Shown piece after piece: positions 16,819-26,169 of a stretch of 64,000 nucleotides of DNA; position 1 is the first letter of the stretch, and each line of letters begins with the position of its first letter. This stretch comes from Syntrophaceae bacterium (GTDB taxonomy: Bacteria > Desulfobacterota > BSN033 > UBA1163): positions 55,702 through 119,701 of the forward strand of contig JACAEX010000001.1 of NCBI GenBank assembly GCA_013388635.1, written 5' to 3'. The notes under the pieces are model-generated. The model had not been told where the DNA came from, did no database searches, and saw only the letters and a list, made by a program, of their open reading frames with translations. The position numbers and the translations under genes are program-made.

Positions 16819-17823
16819 TCAATTCGGAATCCTCAAGACCCCTGCGCCCTGGATCTTTCCTTGTTTGAGCAAGAGAAGGGCTCTGTTGGCCTCCTTTAAT
16901 TCGAATTCCTGAACCTCACTGCTAACAGGGATTCTTGCAGCCAGCAGAAGAAAATCCGAAACATCCTTCCTTGTAATATTGGCGACGCTCTTTATCTCCT
17001 TTTCATCCCATAGGAGTTGGGCATAGTCGAGGGCTGGAATGGGGTTCCTCTTCCGGATGACGGCAATGACCAATCTCCCCCCTTTTTGCAGAACGTTTAA
17101 AGCAAGGGGGACCGTCTCTCCGACCGGGGTAAAATCAATGGCACAGCGGAGTTTCTTAGGAGGTTTATCCTGTGGCCCGCCTGCCCAGGATGCACCCAAT
17201 CTCTTAGCTAATTTCCTATGCTCTTCGCTTCTTGTGAAGACGAATACCTCGTAGCCCCAGTACGTGGCCACCTGAATCACGATGTGGGCAGAGGCTCCGA
17301 ATCCAAAAAGTCCCAGGACTTCGCCTTTTTCCATTGAGCAGAGCCTGAGATCCCGATACCCGATTGCACCCGCGCAGAGCAGCGGGGCTGCCTCGGCATC
17401 AGAAAATCTTTCAGGGATCAAATAGGCAAAGTCCTCTAAGACCAGCGTATATTGGCCGTAGCCGCCATCCCTATCACATCCGGTTGCCTTGAATGACTCA
17501 CATAGGTTTTCATTTTCTTTCTGGCAGAAATGGCATTTCCCGCAGGTAGAATGGATCCATGCAATTCCAACCCTGTCGCCCAACCTGAATCTTTTTACCC
17601 CGGGCCCCAGCGCTTCCACCTTTCCAATGATCTCATGACCTAAAACAATAGGGAGCCTGGGATGGATTCTCCCTTCGATCTCGTCGAGCTCGGTGTGGCA
17701 GACTCCACAGGCAGAAACCCTGACCAAAACCTCTCCGGAATTGGGGAGAGGCTTTTCCATCTCTACCAGCTCAAGAGGCTCCCTTTCGACAGAGGATATT
17801 TCTTTGAGAACCATTGCTTTCAT
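16819..17823 (-). CDS. zinc-dependent medium-chain alcohol dehydrogenase
   Basis: This 334-residue MDR-family enzyme carries the catalytic zinc ligands Cys in SACGVCHTELDE (near residue 37) and His in GHEIIGKVEALGPG (near 62). The structural zinc lobe is CGKCHFCQKENENLC (about 94-108). A Rossmann segment GLFGFGASAHIVIQ is near residue 173. The closest pattern is the AdhA-like, propanol-preferring group of bacterial alcohol dehydrogenases acting on short primary alcohols with NAD. The gene is 2 bp downstream of the small release-factor-like gene. Confidence 0.88.
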   Translation of the reverse strand: MKAMVLKEISSVEREPLELVEMEKPLPNSGEVLVRVSACGVCHTELDEIEGRIHPRLPIVLGHEIIGKVEALGPGVKRFRLGDRVGIAWIHSTCGKCHFCQKENENLCESFKATGCDRDGGYGQYTLVLEDFAYLIPERFSDAEAAPLLCAGAIGYRDLRLCSMEKGEVLGLFGFGASAHIVIQVATYWGYEVFVFTRSEEHRKLAKRLGASWAGGPQDKPPKKLRCAIDFTPVGETVPLALNVLQKGGRLVIAVIRKRNPIPALDYAQLLWDEKEIKSVANITRKDVSDFLLLAARIPVSSEVQEFELKEANRALLLLKQGKIQGAGVLRIPN

Positions 17824-17825
17824 CT

Positions 17826-18179
17826 TCAGACTTCCTCTTTCAAGACTTTTTGCCTCAAACGTTTTCGGGCGGAACGTATCTTCTTTTCTTCCTTCCTCTT
17901 TTCAATAGTCCAGAGTGGAACAGGGGTGGGGATTCGTCGCCTAATCGGTTGATTTAACTTGACCAGACGCTTCTGAAGTCTCTGAAGGGCGAGCGAAAGA
18001 TTTTGGGATTGAAAGCGATGTTCAGTCGCAGTCACCGTGACCCCGGAAGGCAAATGCCTGAGCCGAACAGCGGTCTCTCTCTTATTCTTCCTCTGGCCAC
18101 CCGGCCCGCGGGAGCGGTAGGTCTCAACGACCACCTGGTTCTTCAGGACTTCGATCTTTGTGTCAAACCGCTGGCTCAT
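17826..18179 (-). CDS. small peptide-chain-release-factor-like protein (GGQ domain)
   Basis: This 117-residue protein contains only the catalytic domain of class I release factors, with GPGGQRKNKRETAVRL (GGQ at residues 27-29). A basic Lys/Arg-rich C-terminal tail follows. The GGQ loop hydrolyses peptidyl-tRNA in the ribosome. Lack of a codon-recognition domain is typical of ArfB-like and related rescue factors that free stalled ribosomes. The family call is firm, but the rescue role is inferred. Confidence 0.8.
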   Translation of the reverse strand: MSQRFDTKIEVLKNQVVVETYRSRGPGGQRKNKRETAVRLRHLPSGVTVTATEHRFQSQNLSLALQRLQKRLVKLNQPIRRRIPTPVPLWTIEKRKEEKKIRSARKRLRQKVLKEEV

Positions 18180-18228
18180 GGAAGGTCGTCTCGTTAAACT
18201 CCAGATTCAAAAAATGGGGTACTCCACC

Positions 18229-18915
18229 TCAACCTTCTCCTTTTGCCTCTTCCTTCTTTTCATCGGCATGGTGTTTGATCACCAGGGCATCGACCATAAA
18301 GATCACGTCCTCGGCGATGTTGGTCGCGTGGTCTGCGATCCGTTCCAGGCATCGACAGACGATCATCAGGTGTACTGCGCGGGTGATCGTCTTCGGATCC
18401 GCGATCATATAGGTCAGGAGCTCTCGGAAGACCTGGTCGTTCAACTGATCCACCAGGTCATCCCTTTCGCAAACCGAACGGGCCAGTTTGGAGTCCCGGT
18501 TCACAAAGGCGTCGAGGACATCTTTGACCATCGATTGGGCAATTTCCGTCATTCGCGGGATATCGATATAAGGTTTGAGCTGGGGTTCCTGATTTAACGA
18601 GAGGGCCCGCTCCGCAATATTGACCGCCTGATCGCCCATCCTCTCGAGATCGGTGATGATCTTCATCGCCGCGGTGATAAATCGGAGATCGACGGCCATC
18701 GGCTGCCTCAGGGCCAAGAGCTTGAGGCACATATCCTCAATGGCGATCTCTAAACGGTTGATCTGATCTTCCCTCTCGAAGGTCTGCTTGGCCAGATCGG
18801 AATCCCTTTTGACGAGGGACTGGACCGCCAAGCGGATCGTCTCCTCCACCAAGGTCGCCATCTTCAGGAGATTCTCTTTCAATGTCTCCAACTCTTTTTG
18901 AAATTGGGTTTCCAT
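18229..18915 (-). CDS. phoU: phosphate transport system regulator PhoU
   Basis: This 228-residue protein has two three-helix PhoU repeats. The start METQFQKELETLKENLLKMA and the metal-binding helices MGDQAVNIAERA (first repeat) and IADHATNIAEDVIFM (second repeat) match the family. PhoU links the Pst transporter to the PhoR kinase and keeps the Pho response off when phosphate is ample. It is the last gene of the pst cluster, separated from pstB by a palindromic repeat. Confidence 0.93.
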   Translation of the reverse strand: METQFQKELETLKENLLKMATLVEETIRLAVQSLVKRDSDLAKQTFEREDQINRLEIAIEDMCLKLLALRQPMAVDLRFITAAMKIITDLERMGDQAVNIAERALSLNQEPQLKPYIDIPRMTEIAQSMVKDVLDAFVNRDSKLARSVCERDDLVDQLNDQVFRELLTYMIADPKTITRAVHLMIVCRCLERIADHATNIAEDVIFMVDALVIKHHADEKKEEAKGEG

Positions 18916-18964
18916 GGTCTCCTCCTGGCATCATTATACGTAATGGCAGAGATCTCAATATACC

Positions 18965-18999
18965 CCCCTCACCTTTATCCTCTCCCCTTGGGGAGAGGG
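18965..18999. repeat. GC-rich palindromic dispersed repeat (CCCTCACC element)
   Basis: The perfect inverted repeat CCTCTCCCC-TT-GGGGAGAGG (18979-18998) is preceded by CCCTCACC. The same combination occurs at 22507-22540. It lies between pstB and phoU, where a hairpin in the transcript could reduce or stabilise the phoU part. Confidence 0.6.
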
Positions 19000-19013
19000 C
19001 AGCGTGTGGGGCA

Positions 19014-19775
19014 TTACCCGAATTTACCAGTGACGTAATCCTCGGTCCGCTTATCTCTGGGTCGGGTGAAGATCTGAAAGACAGGACCTTCTTCGACCAT
19101 CTCTCCGTTTAGAAAGAAGGCTGCCCGGTCGGCAACGCGGGAGGCCTGTTGAATGTTGTGGGGCACGAGAACGATGGTATACTCCTTCTTCAATTGAGTC
19201 AGTGTCTCCTCGATGCTGGCCGTGGAGATGGGGTCCAATCCTGAGCAGGGTTCATCGAAGAGAAGGACCTCAGGTTCCAGAGCCAGAATCCTTGCAATGC
19301 AGAGGCGCTGCTGCTGGCCGCCGGAGAGTCGAAGCGCGGAGGTGTGAAGGCGATCTTTAACCTCCTCCCAGAGAACCGCAGAGCGGAGCGCTTTCTCAAC
19401 GATTTCGCTCAACCTTCTCTTTGGGATGCTCCCCTTCAATCTTGGACCGTAAGCCACATTGTCAAAGATCGACATGGGAAGGGGCGTGGGCAGGTCGAAG
19501 ACCATTCCCACCCGCCTTCTCAGTTGAGTGAGGTTGACCTTGGGGTCGTAGATATTTAAATCGTCAAGAAAGATAGCCCCGGAATGTCTCCCCCCGAAGA
19601 TCAGATCTGTCAGACGATTAAGACTTTTAAGAAGTGTGGTTTTGCCACTCCGGGCCGGCCCAAAAATGGCGAATATCTCTTTCGCCCCGATCTTCAGGTT
19701 GATATCCCGAAGGGCCTGAAATGAATCGTAGTAAAAACTGAAATCTTCAATAAGGATCTTCCGCTGCTCAGACAT
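19014..19775 (-). CDS. pstB: phosphate ABC transporter ATPase PstB, degenerate Q-loop (third copy)
   Basis: This 253-residue ATPase is the distal PstB of the second pst module. Walker A is GPARSGKTT, the signature LSGGQQQR is intact, Walker B is VLLFDEPCSGLDP and the H-loop His is in LVPHNIQQA. The Q-loop, [10 protein letters not shown] in the canonical first copy, reads MVFDLPTPLP here, so the Gln that contacts metal and permease is an Asp. The C terminus DYVTGKFG is typical of PstB. It follows pstA by 4 bp. Function in phosphate import is very likely, although coupling may be altered. Confidence 0.9.
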   Translation of the reverse strand: MSEQRKILIEDFSFYYDSFQALRDINLKIGAKEIFAIFGPARSGKTTLLKSLNRLTDLIFGGRHSGAIFLDDLNIYDPKVNLTQLRRRVGMVFDLPTPLPMSIFDNVAYGPRLKGSIPKRRLSEIVEKALRSAVLWEEVKDRLHTSALRLSGGQQQRLCIARILALEPEVLLFDEPCSGLDPISTASIEETLTQLKKEYTIVLVPHNIQQASRVADRAAFFLNGEMVEEGPVFQIFTRPRDKRTEDYVTGKFG

Positions 19776-19779
19776 ATCC

Positions 19780-20622
19780 TTATACCCTGTGACGAATGTA
19801 GCGGTTGAGCAACCAGTTGGCTGCCGTATTCACAATCAAGACGAGAAGAATCAAGGCTGCCCCAGTACCATAAGCCATCTCCATCGAGATTCCTTCTCGA
19901 GCAAGGATATAGAAGTGGACTGACATCGTCCGGATAGGTGAGAACAGGGAAGTGGGCATGACCAGTGAGGATCCAGCGGTCAAGATCACTGCGGCGGTCT
20001 CTCCGATGCTCCGACCCACGCTTAAGATGATGCCGGTAAAAATCCCGGGTATCGCACTGGGCAAGATCGTACGCGTCACCGTCTGCCACCTTGTGCCTCC
20101 CAGCGAAAAGCTGACCTCTCGGTAGGTGTAAGGGATTGTCTTGATCGCCTCCTCGGCTGTGGAGATGATGGTGGGAAGGATCATGGCAGCGAGCGTCAAG
20201 CCTCCGGAGAGAATGGACCATCCCATATTGAGGAAGATCACAAAAAAGACGAAGCCGAACAGTCCAAAGATGATCGATGGCACCCCTGCAAGGCAGTCGG
20301 TTCCGAAACGGATGATGCGGGAGATGCGGGTCTCCCTTGTATACTCCCTGAGAAAGATGGCCGTTCCCACTCCTAAGGGTGCGGCGAAGACGATGGCGAC
20401 GAGTGTGAGCGCAAAGGTCCCGACGATGGTCGAAAGGATGCCACCCTCCCGGCCCATGTTCTTTGGAGAATCGAGAAAGAAACGGGGGTGAAGGACCGGA
20501 AGCCCTTCGGCAAGAACCTGGAAAAGGATGAGCATCATCACTCCAATGGTCAACAGGGCAGCGGTCCAGATGAGAACCTTTGCAACGTTTTGAGTCAGAT
20601 ATCGGGTGCGATTGGAAATCAA
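19780..20622 (-). CDS. pstA: phosphate ABC transporter permease PstA (second module)
   Basis: This 280-residue inner-membrane permease has six helices. The EAA-type coupling loop AYTYREVSFSLGGTRWQT region is near residue 170, and the SVGRSIGETAAVILTAGS block near 205 is typical of PstA and PstC. It overlaps the pstC stop by 4 bp (ATGA-type coupling), is followed by pstB after 4 bp, and forms the PstCA channel. A frame-shifted reading of the same DNA covers it but is only a shadow. Confidence 0.92.
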   Translation of the reverse strand: MISNRTRYLTQNVAKVLIWTAALLTIGVMMLILFQVLAEGLPVLHPRFFLDSPKNMGREGGILSTIVGTFALTLVAIVFAAPLGVGTAIFLREYTRETRISRIIRFGTDCLAGVPSIIFGLFGFVFFVIFLNMGWSILSGGLTLAAMILPTIISTAEEAIKTIPYTYREVSFSLGGTRWQTVTRTILPSAIPGIFTGIILSVGRSIGETAAVILTAGSSLVMPTSLFSPIRTMSVHFYILAREGISMEMAYGTGAALILLVLIVNTAANWLLNRYIRHRV

Positions 20623-21470
20623 CTCCTCCTCCTTCTGGACAGGGCAATGGCTGAGGAATTGAGGATCATGATGATCAGAAAGAGGATCACCCCGGTTGCG
20701 AAGAGGGCCTGTCGATGGTCACCCGAGGCATAACCCATCTCAATGCCGATGTTCGTCGTCAACGTCCGGGCTGAGTCGAGAAAAGAGGTTGGCATCTTGA
20801 CCGCATTTCCCAGGATCATGATCATCGCCATCGTTTCACCGATAGCCCTTCCCATCCCTAAAATGATGCTTGCCACGATCCCTGATCTCGCAGCAGGCAC
20901 CATCACTCGCCAGATCGCCTGCCAGTGGGTCGCACCCAATGCCAGAGCCCCTGACTTGTAATAGGGGGGAAGGGCCCTGAGCGAATCCTCTGAGATGCTG
21001 ATGATCGTCGGCAGGATCATGAAGCCCAAGATCACGGACCCTGAAAGAATGCTGAGGCCCGGTCCTCCGAGATAATTTCGGACAAGGGGGACAAGGATGA
21101 TCAATCCCCAGAATCCATAGATGACCGATGGGATGGCAGCCAGAAGTTGAATCGTTGGTCTGAGCACCATCGCTATTAGCGGTGGGGTCCACTCGGACAG
21201 GAAGATGGCGCAGGCCAGGCCAAGGGGCACGCCCAAGAGGATGGCTCCAAAGGTGACCCAGAAAGAGCCCACGATCATGGGAAGGATGCCGAACGAGCCC
21301 TGGCTCGGAACCCACCGTTCTCCTAAGATGAAGGCTCGGGGGCCCACTTTCCAGATCAGCGGCAGCCCTTCTCCAAAGATGAAGAGGGCGATCAGGCCGA
21401 GGATCGAGATCGACGAAAAGGCGATCAATAAAAGGATCCTTTCTATGATCTTATCCTTTGCCTCCATCAT
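20619..21470 (-). CDS. pstC: phosphate ABC transporter permease PstC (second module)
   Basis: The start at 21470 (ATGATGGAGGCAAAG, with TTGGAGA upstream) is preferred, because an upstream extension would overlap the end of pstS. The 283-residue product has six helices, a coupling loop with LRALPPYYKSGALALGATHWQ, and the GMGRAIGETMAMIMILGNA block. It pairs with PstA downstream (4-bp overlap). Confidence 0.9.
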   Translation of the reverse strand: MMEAKDKIIERILLLIAFSSISILGLIALFIFGEGLPLIWKVGPRAFILGERWVPSQGSFGILPMIVGSFWVTFGAILLGVPLGLACAIFLSEWTPPLIAMVLRPTIQLLAAIPSVIYGFWGLIILVPLVRNYLGGPGLSILSGSVILGFMILPTIISISEDSLRALPPYYKSGALALGATHWQAIWRVMVPAARSGIVASIILGMGRAIGETMAMIMILGNAVKMPTSFLDSARTLTTNIGIEMGYASGDHRQALFATGVILFLIIMILNSSAIALSRRRRS

Positions 21471-21484
21471 TATTCTCCAAGACT

Positions 21485-22279
21485 TCACGGCCGGATCGTG
21501 ACCAGGCCTTCTTTTGCGAGCAGCTCCTGAGCCTCTGGACATAAGACGAATTCCAGGAAGGAAAGGGCCTCTCCTTGCGGGCTGCCATTGAAAACGAAGA
21601 GGAAGGGGCGAACCAGTCGGTACCGGCCATGGAAGATGTTTTTCACACTGGGCTCCACACCCGAAATCTTCAGGGCCTTCACCTTCGGATTGACCAGTCC
21701 GAGGGAGATGTACCCGATGGCATTGGGATCCCCTGCGACCACCTGGCGGATCGCTCCATTGGAATCCTGGACCAAGGCCTCCAGGCTGATCTCCTCCTCT
21801 TTCATGACCATCTTCTGAAAAGCCTCTCTCGTTCCCGAACCCTCTTCACGGGTCACCAGAACGATGGGCCGGGAGCGACCTCCGACATCACCCCAATTTC
21901 TTACCTTTCCGGAGAAGATCTGCCTGATCTGGGCGAGAGAGAGGTCATCCACCGGATTCTCCGGATGGACAATGATCGCCAGCGCATCCTTTGCGACCGT
22001 TACATGGTAGAGATGCTTTTCTCCCACGGTTAAGGAGCGGGAGGACATGCCAATATGGGCTGCTCCGGTACGGACCGCCTCGATCCCGGCAGTCGATCCA
22101 CCGCCCTGGACGTAGATATGGGATCCGGGATGGCGAATCATATACTCCTCGGCCAAAAGCTCGGCAAAGGGTTCAACCGAAGTCGATCCGGCCACCGTGA
22201 TCCCGGCCCTTGATCGCTGGCATCCCATGCTAAGTGAAATAAGGAGAAGAATACTCACGAGGCATATGAGAAATCTCAA
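21485..22279 (-). CDS. pstS: phosphate-binding lipoprotein PstS (second module)
   Basis: This is the periplasmic phosphate receptor. The open frame runs far upstream through repeat DNA, so the start is set at a TTG (22279) with GGGAGGAA 10 bases upstream. That gives 264 residues with a lipoprotein signal ending ISLSMGC. Mature-protein features are AGSTSVEPFAELLAEEY (phosphate-binding loop), QGGGSTAGIEAVRTGAAHIGMSSR and REEGSGTREAFQKMV. It is shorter than the first PstS (341 residues). It heads a pstS-pstC-pstA-pstB-phoU run. Confidence 0.85.
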   Translation of the reverse strand: MRFLICLVSILLLISLSMGCQRSRAGITVAGSTSVEPFAELLAEEYMIRHPGSHIYVQGGGSTAGIEAVRTGAAHIGMSSRSLTVGEKHLYHVTVAKDALAIIVHPENPVDDLSLAQIRQIFSGKVRNWGDVGGRSRPIVLVTREEGSGTREAFQKMVMKEEEISLEALVQDSNGAIRQVVAGDPNAIGYISLGLVNPKVKALKISGVEPSVKNIFHGRYRLVRPFLFVFNGSPQGEALSFLEFVLCPEAQELLAKEGLVTIRP

Positions 22280-22686
22280 ATTCCAAATTCCTCCCTTCGC
22301 CGGAGCCGCCCAATTACTGAAGGCGCTGGCTCGCAGGCAGGTCTGCCTATGCCGAGTCTCCAGCGTAACAGGATGGCTACGCGCAGGCAGGCCAAATCCC
22401 AAATAATATCCAAATACCAATACCCAATGACCGAAACGATAGAAAACATCTCCCCGTCCTTGGTGGGAGGGGATGGGGAGGGGGACAGCCGACTCCATTT
22501 TTCCACCCTCACCCCAACCCTCTCCCGTCAAGGGAGAGGGAGGTTTAGATTTGATTTTTATAGCTTGCGAGTGACCAAAACGGCCAAAATCAATTTGTTT
22601 GTTATTGGGTGTTTGAGATTTTGTGTTTATCATAGGTTTTTTCCAATTTGAAATTTGCAATCTGAAATTCCTGCCTGCAGGCAGGC
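22280..22686. repeat. repeat-rich spacer between the two pst modules
   Basis: This is about 400 bp without a gene. It contains a CCCTCACC element with palindrome CCCTCTCCC-GTCAA-GGGAGAGGG (22518-22540), an apparent inverted relative near 22451-22482, GCAGGCAGG palindromes near 22333-22347 and 22672-22685, and AT-rich CAAATTCCAAATTC words at both edges. The layout looks like nested small non-autonomous elements inserted between pstB and pstS, splitting what may once have been one operon. No PHO box was found here. Confidence 0.6.
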
Positions 22687-23454
22687 TTATCCATATCTCC
22701 CTGTCACATAATTTTCTGTTCTCTTGTCTTTTGGCCTCGTAAAGAGATCGGCAGTCGGACCATATTCCAGTAATTCTCCGAGAAGAAAGAAACCGGCCCA
22801 ATCAGAAGTACGGGCTGCCTGCTGCATGTTATGGGTGACGATGACGATGGTATACCTCTTTTTTAGCTCCTGCATCAGCTCTTCAATCTTCAAGGTGGCA
22901 ATGGGGTCGAGGGCAGAGCAGGGCTCGTCCATCAGAATCACTTCAGGTTCAACAGCCAAGACCCTGGCAATGCAGAGCCGTTGCTGCTGTCCCAGGGTCA
23001 GGTTCAGAGCGCTGGTATGGAGCCGATCCGCCACCTCTGACCATAGAGCAGCGGCCTTAAGACTCTTTTCCACCTTTTCTTCAATCTCCCTTCTCGAATA
23101 AATCCCGAGCACCTTGGGACCGAAGGCCACGTTTTCATAGATGCTTTTTGGAAAGGGGTTCGGCCTCTGAAAGACCATGCCGACCCTCTGCCTGAGGCCT
23201 ACGACATCCAGGCCCGGTCGATAGATTTCCTCTCCGTCGAGCATCACGCTCCCTTCAGTTCGAGTGTGGGGAATGAGTTCGTTGGTCCGGTTGAGCGCGC
23301 GAAGGAAGGTCGATTTTCCGCAGCCCGAAGGCCCGATCAGGGCAGTGATCTGACGCTCTTTGATATGGATATTAATGTTTTTAAGGGCCTGGACAGACCC
23401 GTAATAGAAGTTCAGTCCGCGGGCTTCGATCTTTGTGTTCAATTCCTGCATCAT
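22687..23454 (-). CDS. pstB: phosphate ABC transporter ATPase PstB, degenerate signature motif (second copy)
   Basis: This 255-residue PstB has intact Walker A (GPSGCGKST), Q-loop ([10 protein letters not shown]), Walker B ([13 protein letters not shown]) and H-loop (IVTHNMQQA). The ABC signature, normally LSGGQQQR, reads LTLGQQQR: the Ser is a Thr and the first Gly a Leu. In ABC ATPases this motif completes the partner's ATP site, so that site would be impaired. It follows the canonical first pstB by 89 bp and is the last gene of the first module. Phosphate specificity is inferred from the close PstB pattern (DYVTGRYG-like end). Confidence 0.88.
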   Translation of the reverse strand: MMQELNTKIEARGLNFYYGSVQALKNINIHIKERQITALIGPSGCGKSTFLRALNRTNELIPHTRTEGSVMLDGEEIYRPGLDVVGLRQRVGMVFQRPNPFPKSIYENVAFGPKVLGIYSRREIEEKVEKSLKAAALWSEVADRLHTSALNLTLGQQQRLCIARVLAVEPEVILMDEPCSALDPIATLKIEELMQELKKRYTIVIVTHNMQQAARTSDWAGFFLLGELLEYGPTADLFTRPKDKRTENYVTGRYG

Positions 23455-23543
23455 AAGGTAGAATTACCAGATTATCAGCCTTTGATCAAGACGATCCATA
23501 TTTCGCCATGCTCATGGAGGTGATAGGCGGTCCCCCTCGATTT

Positions 23544-24323
23544 CTAACCGAAGCGGCCGGTGATGTAATCCTCTGTCAATTTCTTGGAGGGATGCGTGAA
23601 GATCTTCTCCGTCTTATCGAATTCGATGATTTCCCCGAGATACATGAAGGCCGTATAGTCTGAGACCCTTGCAGCTTGTTGCATATTGTGTGTGACGATG
23701 ATGATGGTTACATCCTTTTTTAGTTGCATGATGAGTTCTTCAATTTTTAGAGTTGCCGTAGGATCAAGGGCAGAGGTCGGTTCATCGAACAGGAGGATTT
23801 CAGGGTCCGTGGCAAGGGCCCTCGCAATACAAAGTCGCTGCTGTTGTCCCCCTGAGAGATTGAAGGCGAGGTCATGGATTCTGTCACGAACTTCATCCCA
23901 GAGGGCAGCCTGCTTGAGGGCCTTCTCCACCTTCTCGTCCAGGAGGCGCTTCCTGCGCTCTCCTCTCACCCTGAGACCGTAGGCGACATTCTCATAGACC
24001 GTTTTGGGAAAGGGGTTCGGTTTCTGGAAGACCATGCTGATGCGCATCCGGACTTCAATCGGATCGACTTCCGAGCTGACGATATTTAATTGGTCCGGGT
24101 ATAAGAGAATCTCACCCTCATATCGATTCCCAGGATAGAGATCATGCATTCGGTTAAAGCATCGGAGGTAGGTCGTCTTGCCACATCCGGAGGGACCGAT
24201 CAGCGCCGTGATTCTATTCTCGGCAATGGGGAGGTTCACGTGCTTCAAGGCCTGAACCTGATTGTAGAAAAAACTGAGATTCTTGACTTCTGCTTTTAGA
24301 TTTTCAGAAAAGACTGTTGACAT
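23544..24323 (-). CDS. pstB: phosphate ABC transporter ATPase PstB (first module, canonical)
   Basis: The start at 24323 has CGGAG upstream. The longer frame overlaps pstA and is rejected. The 259-residue product has all canonical motifs: [49 protein letters not shown]. The end DYITGRFG is typical. It energises the PstCA channel encoded just upstream. Confidence 0.93.
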   Translation of the reverse strand: MSTVFSENLKAEVKNLSFFYNQVQALKHVNLPIAENRITALIGPSGCGKTTYLRCFNRMHDLYPGNRYEGEILLYPDQLNIVSSEVDPIEVRMRISMVFQKPNPFPKTVYENVAYGLRVRGERRKRLLDEKVEKALKQAALWDEVRDRIHDLAFNLSGGQQQRLCIARALATDPEILLFDEPTSALDPTATLKIEELIMQLKKDVTIIIVTHNMQQAARVSDYTAFMYLGEIIEFDKTEKIFTHPSKKLTEDYITGRFG

Positions 24324-24342
24324 ACATGCTCCGGTTTTTGTC

Positions 24343-25275
24343 TCACCATTTGATCCTTTTTCTGAACTTGTATCGTAAATAGATGGCAAGTGCATTCATG
24401 ACCAGGGTCATCAGGAGAAGGATGATCCCGGCTGCCGCGGCATTGAGGTGAAATTCCTTCTGGGGTCGGGAAACCCAGTTGAACATCTGAATGGGCATCA
24501 CCGTAAAAGGATCGAAGAGCCACTTGAACGATAGAAAAGGGAAAGTATTCGTCATCGGTGAGGATGGCAAGAAGGCAACAAATGTCAGGGCACCGACCGT
24601 GATGATCGGCGCTGTCTCTCCGATGGCCCTCGAAAGGCCGATAATCATTCCCGTTAGAATGCCACCCATCGAATAGGGGAGGATGTGGTCCTTGACGGTC
24701 TGCCATTTGGTTGCCCCTAAGGCATAAGAAGCTTCACGAATAGAATTAGGGATCGCTTTAATTGATTCTCTAGTGGAGATGACGACCATGGGAAGGATCA
24801 ACAAACCCAGGGTCAACCCTCCTGTAAGGATGCTCTCCCCCAATTTCAGAAAATAAACAAAGAGCCCGAGCGCCAGAAGTCCGTAGATGATGGAAGGGAT
24901 ACCCGCCAGATTATTCATGTTGATTTCGATCACATGGGTCAACCAGTTCTTCTTGCCGTATTCCTCCAGATAGATCCCGGCCGCAATTCCGAGCGGAACC
25001 GCTGCTGCAGCAGTAACGATCATCACCAGCGTTGTCCCCACCCAGGCGGACAGGATTCCTGCTTTTTCCGGAAATCGGGAAGGGTAGGAGGTCAAGAAGG
25101 ACCAGCTCAATCTTGGAAATCCGTCTACGAAAAGATCAATGATGAGCGTAAAGAGGACAACGAAACCGATGAGCGTAGAAAATAACCCAATGACCCAGAA
25201 GAGATGGTCCCGAAATTTGTTGTGGGATATTCTCCTTCTTATCTCCTGCGTATTCTTATCACTGGCCATTGTCAA
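24343..25275 (-). CDS. pstA: phosphate ABC transporter permease PstA (first module)
   Basis: This 310-residue membrane permease starts with a soluble N-terminal stretch, then six helices. The coupling loop [23 protein letters not shown] is near residue 180, and [17 protein letters not shown] near 220. It overlaps pstC by 4 bp and is followed after 19 bp by pstB. Confidence 0.92.
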   Translation of the reverse strand: MTMASDKNTQEIRRRISHNKFRDHLFWVIGLFSTLIGFVVLFTLIIDLFVDGFPRLSWSFLTSYPSRFPEKAGILSAWVGTTLVMIVTAAAAVPLGIAAGIYLEEYGKKNWLTHVIEINMNNLAGIPSIIYGLLALGLFVYFLKLGESILTGGLTLGLLILPMVVISTRESIKAIPNSIREASYALGATKWQTVKDHILPYSMGGILTGMIIGLSRAIGETAPIITVGALTFVAFLPSSPMTNTFPFLSFKWLFDPFTVMPIQMFNWVSRPQKEFHLNAAAAGIILLLMTLVMNALAIYLRYKFRKRIKW

Positions 25276-26162
25276 TAGACCTCTCGAATCCTTTTCCTGA
25301 ACCAGAAACCAAGAATATTCAAGAAGAGGGTCATGAAAAAGAGGGTGATCCCTGCAGCAAAGATGGTTTTGTATTCGATCGTCCCGTGAGGAACATCGCC
25401 CAGACTGACCCCTACGATGTAAGCGGTCAGCGTCTGAATCGGCTCGATGGGATTGAGGGTCAGATTCGGCATCATTCCCGCAGCAATAGCCACCACCATC
25501 GTTTCTCCGATTGCCCGGGAAATGCCAATGATAAAGGCTGCCGCAATCCCTGAGAAAGCTGAGGGGATGACGACCTTGAAGGCGGTCTGGAATTTTGTGG
25601 CACCCGTGGCATACGACCCCTCCCGGATGTGCATGGGCACTGCTTTCATGGCGTCCTCGCTCACTGAGCTGACATAAGGGATGATCATGACGCCCATGAT
25701 GATCCCGGGACTTAAGGCGTTGAAACCCGAGAGCTGAGGGATGAAATTTTGGAGGATCGGAGTAAGAAAGAGAAGGGCAAAATAACCGTAGACCACGGTC
25801 GGAACGGCTGCGAGGAGCTCGAGGATGGGCTTCGCGATCTCCCTGACTTTATGGGGAGCGTACTCACTGAGATAAACTGCGACAATGAGTCCCACGGGCA
25901 ATGCTACGAGGACAGCAATCCCGGTGACTAAGAGGGTTCCGGAGACGAGAGGCAAGATTCCAAATTTGGGTTGAGCAAAGAGAGGAGTCCACTGTCTGCC
26001 GGTCAGAAACTCCCCCAGGGAAACGTCCTTAAAAAACCCTAAAGCCTCATAAAAGAGGATAAAGACGATACTGAGGGTGATGAGAATGGAAGAGAGGGCG
26101 CTCAGGAGAAGAATTCCTTCAACCACCCTCTCTTTGATTTTTGAAGACAGTTTGCGTTTCAA
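25272..26162 (-). CDS. pstC: phosphate ABC transporter permease PstC (first module)
   Basis: This 296-residue permease has six helices. The EDAMKAVPMHIREGSYATGATKFQT coupling loop is near residue 170 and GISRAIGETMVVAIAAGM near 210. It follows pstS by 7 bp and couples to pstA by a 4-bp overlap. It is distinct in sequence from the second-module PstC, so the two modules are not a recent duplication. Confidence 0.93.
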   Translation of the reverse strand: MKRKLSSKIKERVVEGILLLSALSSILITLSIVFILFYEALGFFKDVSLGEFLTGRQWTPLFAQPKFGILPLVSGTLLVTGIAVLVALPVGLIVAVYLSEYAPHKVREIAKPILELLAAVPTVVYGYFALLFLTPILQNFIPQLSGFNALSPGIIMGVMIIPYVSSVSEDAMKAVPMHIREGSYATGATKFQTAFKVVIPSAFSGIAAAFIIGISRAIGETMVVAIAAGMMPNLTLNPIEPIQTLTAYIVGVSLGDVPHGTIEYKTIFAAGITLFFMTLFLNILGFWFRKRIREVY

Positions 26163-26169
26163 AACCTTT

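Noticed and set aside
19694..20647. 317-residue minus-strand ORF overlapping pstA
   Set aside because: It is a frame shadow of pstA, rich in His, Arg and Pro as expected of an off-frame reading.
21485..22801. 438-residue version of the second PstS
   Set aside because: The extra N-terminal part reads through palindromic and AT-rich repeats. A TTG at 22279 with GGGAGGAA and a lipoprotein signal is a better start.
23544..24395. 283-residue version of the first PstB
   Set aside because: It would overlap pstA by over 50 bp. The ATG at 24323 has a ribosome binding site and begins at the usual PstB N terminus.
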